From the NCBI RefSeq assembly GCF_027244095.1, contig NC_069662.1, positions 18,440,501 through 18,504,500 on the forward strand: DNA of 64,000 nucleotides, given 5' to 3'. Below are positions 62,205 to 64,000 of the stretch, piece by piece. The notes beneath the pieces are model-generated. The model made no database searches, was not told the DNA's origin, and saw only the letters and a list, made by a program, of their open reading frames with translations. Positions within the stretch are counted from its first letter, which is position 1. Every line of letters begins with the position of its first letter. The position numbers and the translations under genes are program-made. This stretch comes from Hemicordylus capensis (lineage: Eukaryota > Chordata > Lepidosauria > Squamata > Cordylidae).

Positions 62205-62757
62205 GTGTGGAAAAAGTGAAGCGTTGCTTTCTCTCCCCTAATACTAAAAGTTGAAGTCACCCAGTTAAATTGATGGGCAGTAGATTCAAGACAGATAAAG
62301 TACTTCTTCACACAGTGCCTAATTATTGACATAATGGGAACAATGTGTAGTGATGGCCTCTGGTTTAGACAAACTCACAGAGCATGGTTCTGTCAATGGC
62401 TTTTGGTTGTCATGGCTAGATATGGAACCTCCTTTTTCAGAGGCAATCTAACTCTGGAAGCCAGTTCTATGGAGAGGGCTAATGTTTTCATGCCTTCCTT
62501 GTGAGCTTCCCAGAGGCATCTGGTTGGCCACAGCAGAAGCAAGATGTTGGACTATAACAGGGGTGGCCAACCTAAAGCTTTCCAGAAGTTGTTGGACTAC
62601 AATTCCCATCATCCCCAGCTGCAATAAGTTGTAGCTAGAGGGGATGGGAATTGTAGTCTCACAACAGCTGGAGAGCTTCACACTGGCCACTCCTGGACCA
62701 GAAGGAGATTTGGTCTGATCCAGCAGGACTCTTATGTTCTTTTCTACAGCTGTAGTT
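62205..62757 (+). mobile_element. CR1-type LINE 3' region, interrupted by a MITE
   Basis: Decayed ORF2 end (ATGGGCAGTAGATTCAAGAC, AAGTACTTCTTCACACAGTG) and 3' UTR (GGTCTGATCCAGCAGGACTC) ending in TATGTTCTTTT. Split by 62558-62695. Confidence 0.78.
62558..62695. mobile_element. hAT-like MITE in CR1
   Basis: 138 bp starting CAGGGGTGGCCAACC and ending GGCCACTCCTG, with internal ACTACAATTCCCATCATCCC palindrome. Flanks GACTATAA and GACCAGAA match at six of eight. Confidence 0.7.
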
Positions 62758-62767
62758 CTCAATATTT

Positions 62768-62990
62768 GGTGTAGCATAGTGGCTAAGCGACTGAGCTAGC
62801 AGTCAAGAAATCCCTAGTTCAAATCTCACCTCTGCCATGTACTCACCAAATAGCTTAAGTTAAGATGTTCATTTCAGCTGCAGCCTGAAATAAGGGAATA
62901 AAACTGACCTCCCTGCAGGGTTGTTGTATGAATTACAGCAAGATATTACAGGTAAAATGCTTTGAGCACTCTACTGGGCTTTGTAAAGGA
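62768..62990 (+). mobile_element. Diverged tRNA-derived SINE
   Basis: GTGTAGCATAGTGGCTAAGC (A box), TAGTTCAAATCTCACCTCTG (B box), then CAGGGTTGTTGTATGAATTA. Confidence 0.6.
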
Positions 62991-63084
62991 GGCAGGGTGC
63001 CATCATCTTCCTGGCTGTGTTTCTGTGTCTTTAACAAGCCTCAAGAAGGAGCCATTCCTCTTCATTCTGCACTAGTCAGACTTC

Positions 63085-63400
63085 ATCAGTGTCCAGTTCT
63101 GGGCACCACACTTTAAGAAGGATGTAGACAAATTGAAACCAGTTCAAAGGAGAGCAACAAAGATGGTCAGGGGTCTGGGAGATAAGCCCTTTGGAAAGGT
63201 GAAGGTATGTTTAGCCTGGAGAAGAGAAGACACAGAGGGATATGGCAACACTCTTTAAATACCTGAAGGGCAGTCACATGAAAGAGGACACAGACTTGTG
63301 CTCTGCTTTTCCAGAGGGCAGGGCAAGAGTAGATCTGATGGGCTTCAGTTACAGGAGGGTAGATTTCAGCTGAACATTAGAAGAAAAAAGTATGGGCCCA
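63085..63400 (+). mobile_element. CR1-type LINE ORF2 3' region
   Basis: Reads [20 protein letters not shown] then TKMVRGL, the conserved region near the CR1 ORF2 end. 5'- and 3'-truncated. Confidence 0.7.
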
Positions 63401-64000
63401 CAACAAAATGTCACAGAGACCCCTGATGTGAGAGGACAATGTGGAGGTTATTAGTTTATTTCATGATTGTGTGTGCACATGTGCACATACAGTGATTAGC
63501 AGATTAACAGATTCAGTGCCCTCCATTCCTCAGGAGAGTTCACACACATGCAGTTGTTTTTATGTTATGGGATGTGGGGCGGTTAACCCTGCTACCAAGA
63601 ACCAAATGTGTCAAACCCCTTCCCCCTCAGAAACACAAAGATGTGAAATGGCTGGTGAGAAAACGAAAGAGTTTTAGACACCCGTTACCCTCAGAAGCAG
63701 ATGGGGTTGTAACTGTCTTGAGGGAGCATTCTTCAAGGTGAGAAATTTCCTGCTCTTTTTGTTCAAGTCCCTTCCTCCCCACCACTGAGTTCTATTCACT
63801 TCACCCACCTAGTTGTCTATTAAGTACCCTCTGATCCACAAACATTCTGTTCCATTGAGTTACATTGAGGCAATTGGGGTTTTTTTGCAGGGTGGGTTTT
63901 TTGTTTGTTTATTTTTTGCCCTCTTAGGTTTTTTCCTTCAGATTTTTATGGAACCAGTGTATTTGCAGGTTACCTCAAATCTGCCAGTGCCATCTTCTCG
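63401..64000. other. No gene recognised
   Basis: Unassigned; a T-rich run lies near 63880-63920. Confidence 0.4.

Overview
The window is vertebrate nuclear DNA, most likely from a squamate reptile. The genes are intron-bearing and canonically spliced. They sit among interspersed repeats that are typical together of lizards and snakes: L2 and CR1 LINEs, an APE-type LINE, a Tc1 element, Helitrons with TC...CTAG ends, many hAT MITEs, a 5S rRNA/tRNA-Ala SINE, and SINEs resembling the Sauria type with a BovB-like tail. The species cannot be fixed from the sequence alone. No retroviral or other LTR element was recognised.

Three host genes can be read in full. SPHK2 (sphingosine kinase 2) is on the minus strand: five coding exons between 42039 and 10933, 601 codons. 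RPL18 (ribosomal protein eL18) is on the plus strand, head to head with SPHK2: seven exons from 45434 to 52325, exactly 188 codons. The SPHK2/RPL18 head-to-head pair matches the mammalian arrangement. The third gene is on the minus strand at 60717-54919. It has five coding exons and 466 codons, with canonical splice sites and consistent phases throughout. It encodes a coiled-coil N-terminus followed by an HTH_Tnp_4-like helix-turn-helix and a shortened DDE_Tnp_4-like (PIF/Harbinger-ISL2EU type) nuclease fold. The middle of the catalytic domain is missing and the last acidic residue is changed. I read it as a transposase captured by the host and no longer catalytic. It is the most interesting item here.

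Layout: 1-10.9 kb is the SPHK2 3' flank, without a recognised gene, and holds an L2 copy carrying three nested DNA transposons. 10.9-42 kb is SPHK2; its first coding intron (24.2 kb) is a transposon graveyard with L2 copies, two Helitrons, a long APE LINE split by a Tc1 element, a perfect 23-bp minisatellite and SINEs. 42-45.4 kb is the SPHK2/RPL18 intergenic region, with six same-orientation CCATNTT (YY1-like) motifs. 45.4-52.4 kb is RPL18. 52.7-54.4 kb is a fold-back hAT element with a perfect 8-bp target duplication. 54.9-60.7 kb is the transposase-derived gene with a YY1-like motif at its start. 61-64 kb is repeats: a SINE, a ~140-bp tandem repeat and CR1 pieces.

SPHK2 makes sphingosine-1-phosphate, RPL18 is part of the 60S ribosomal subunit, and the third gene probably encodes a DNA- or chromatin-binding protein. 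Nothing in the sequence links the three functionally beyond adjacency.
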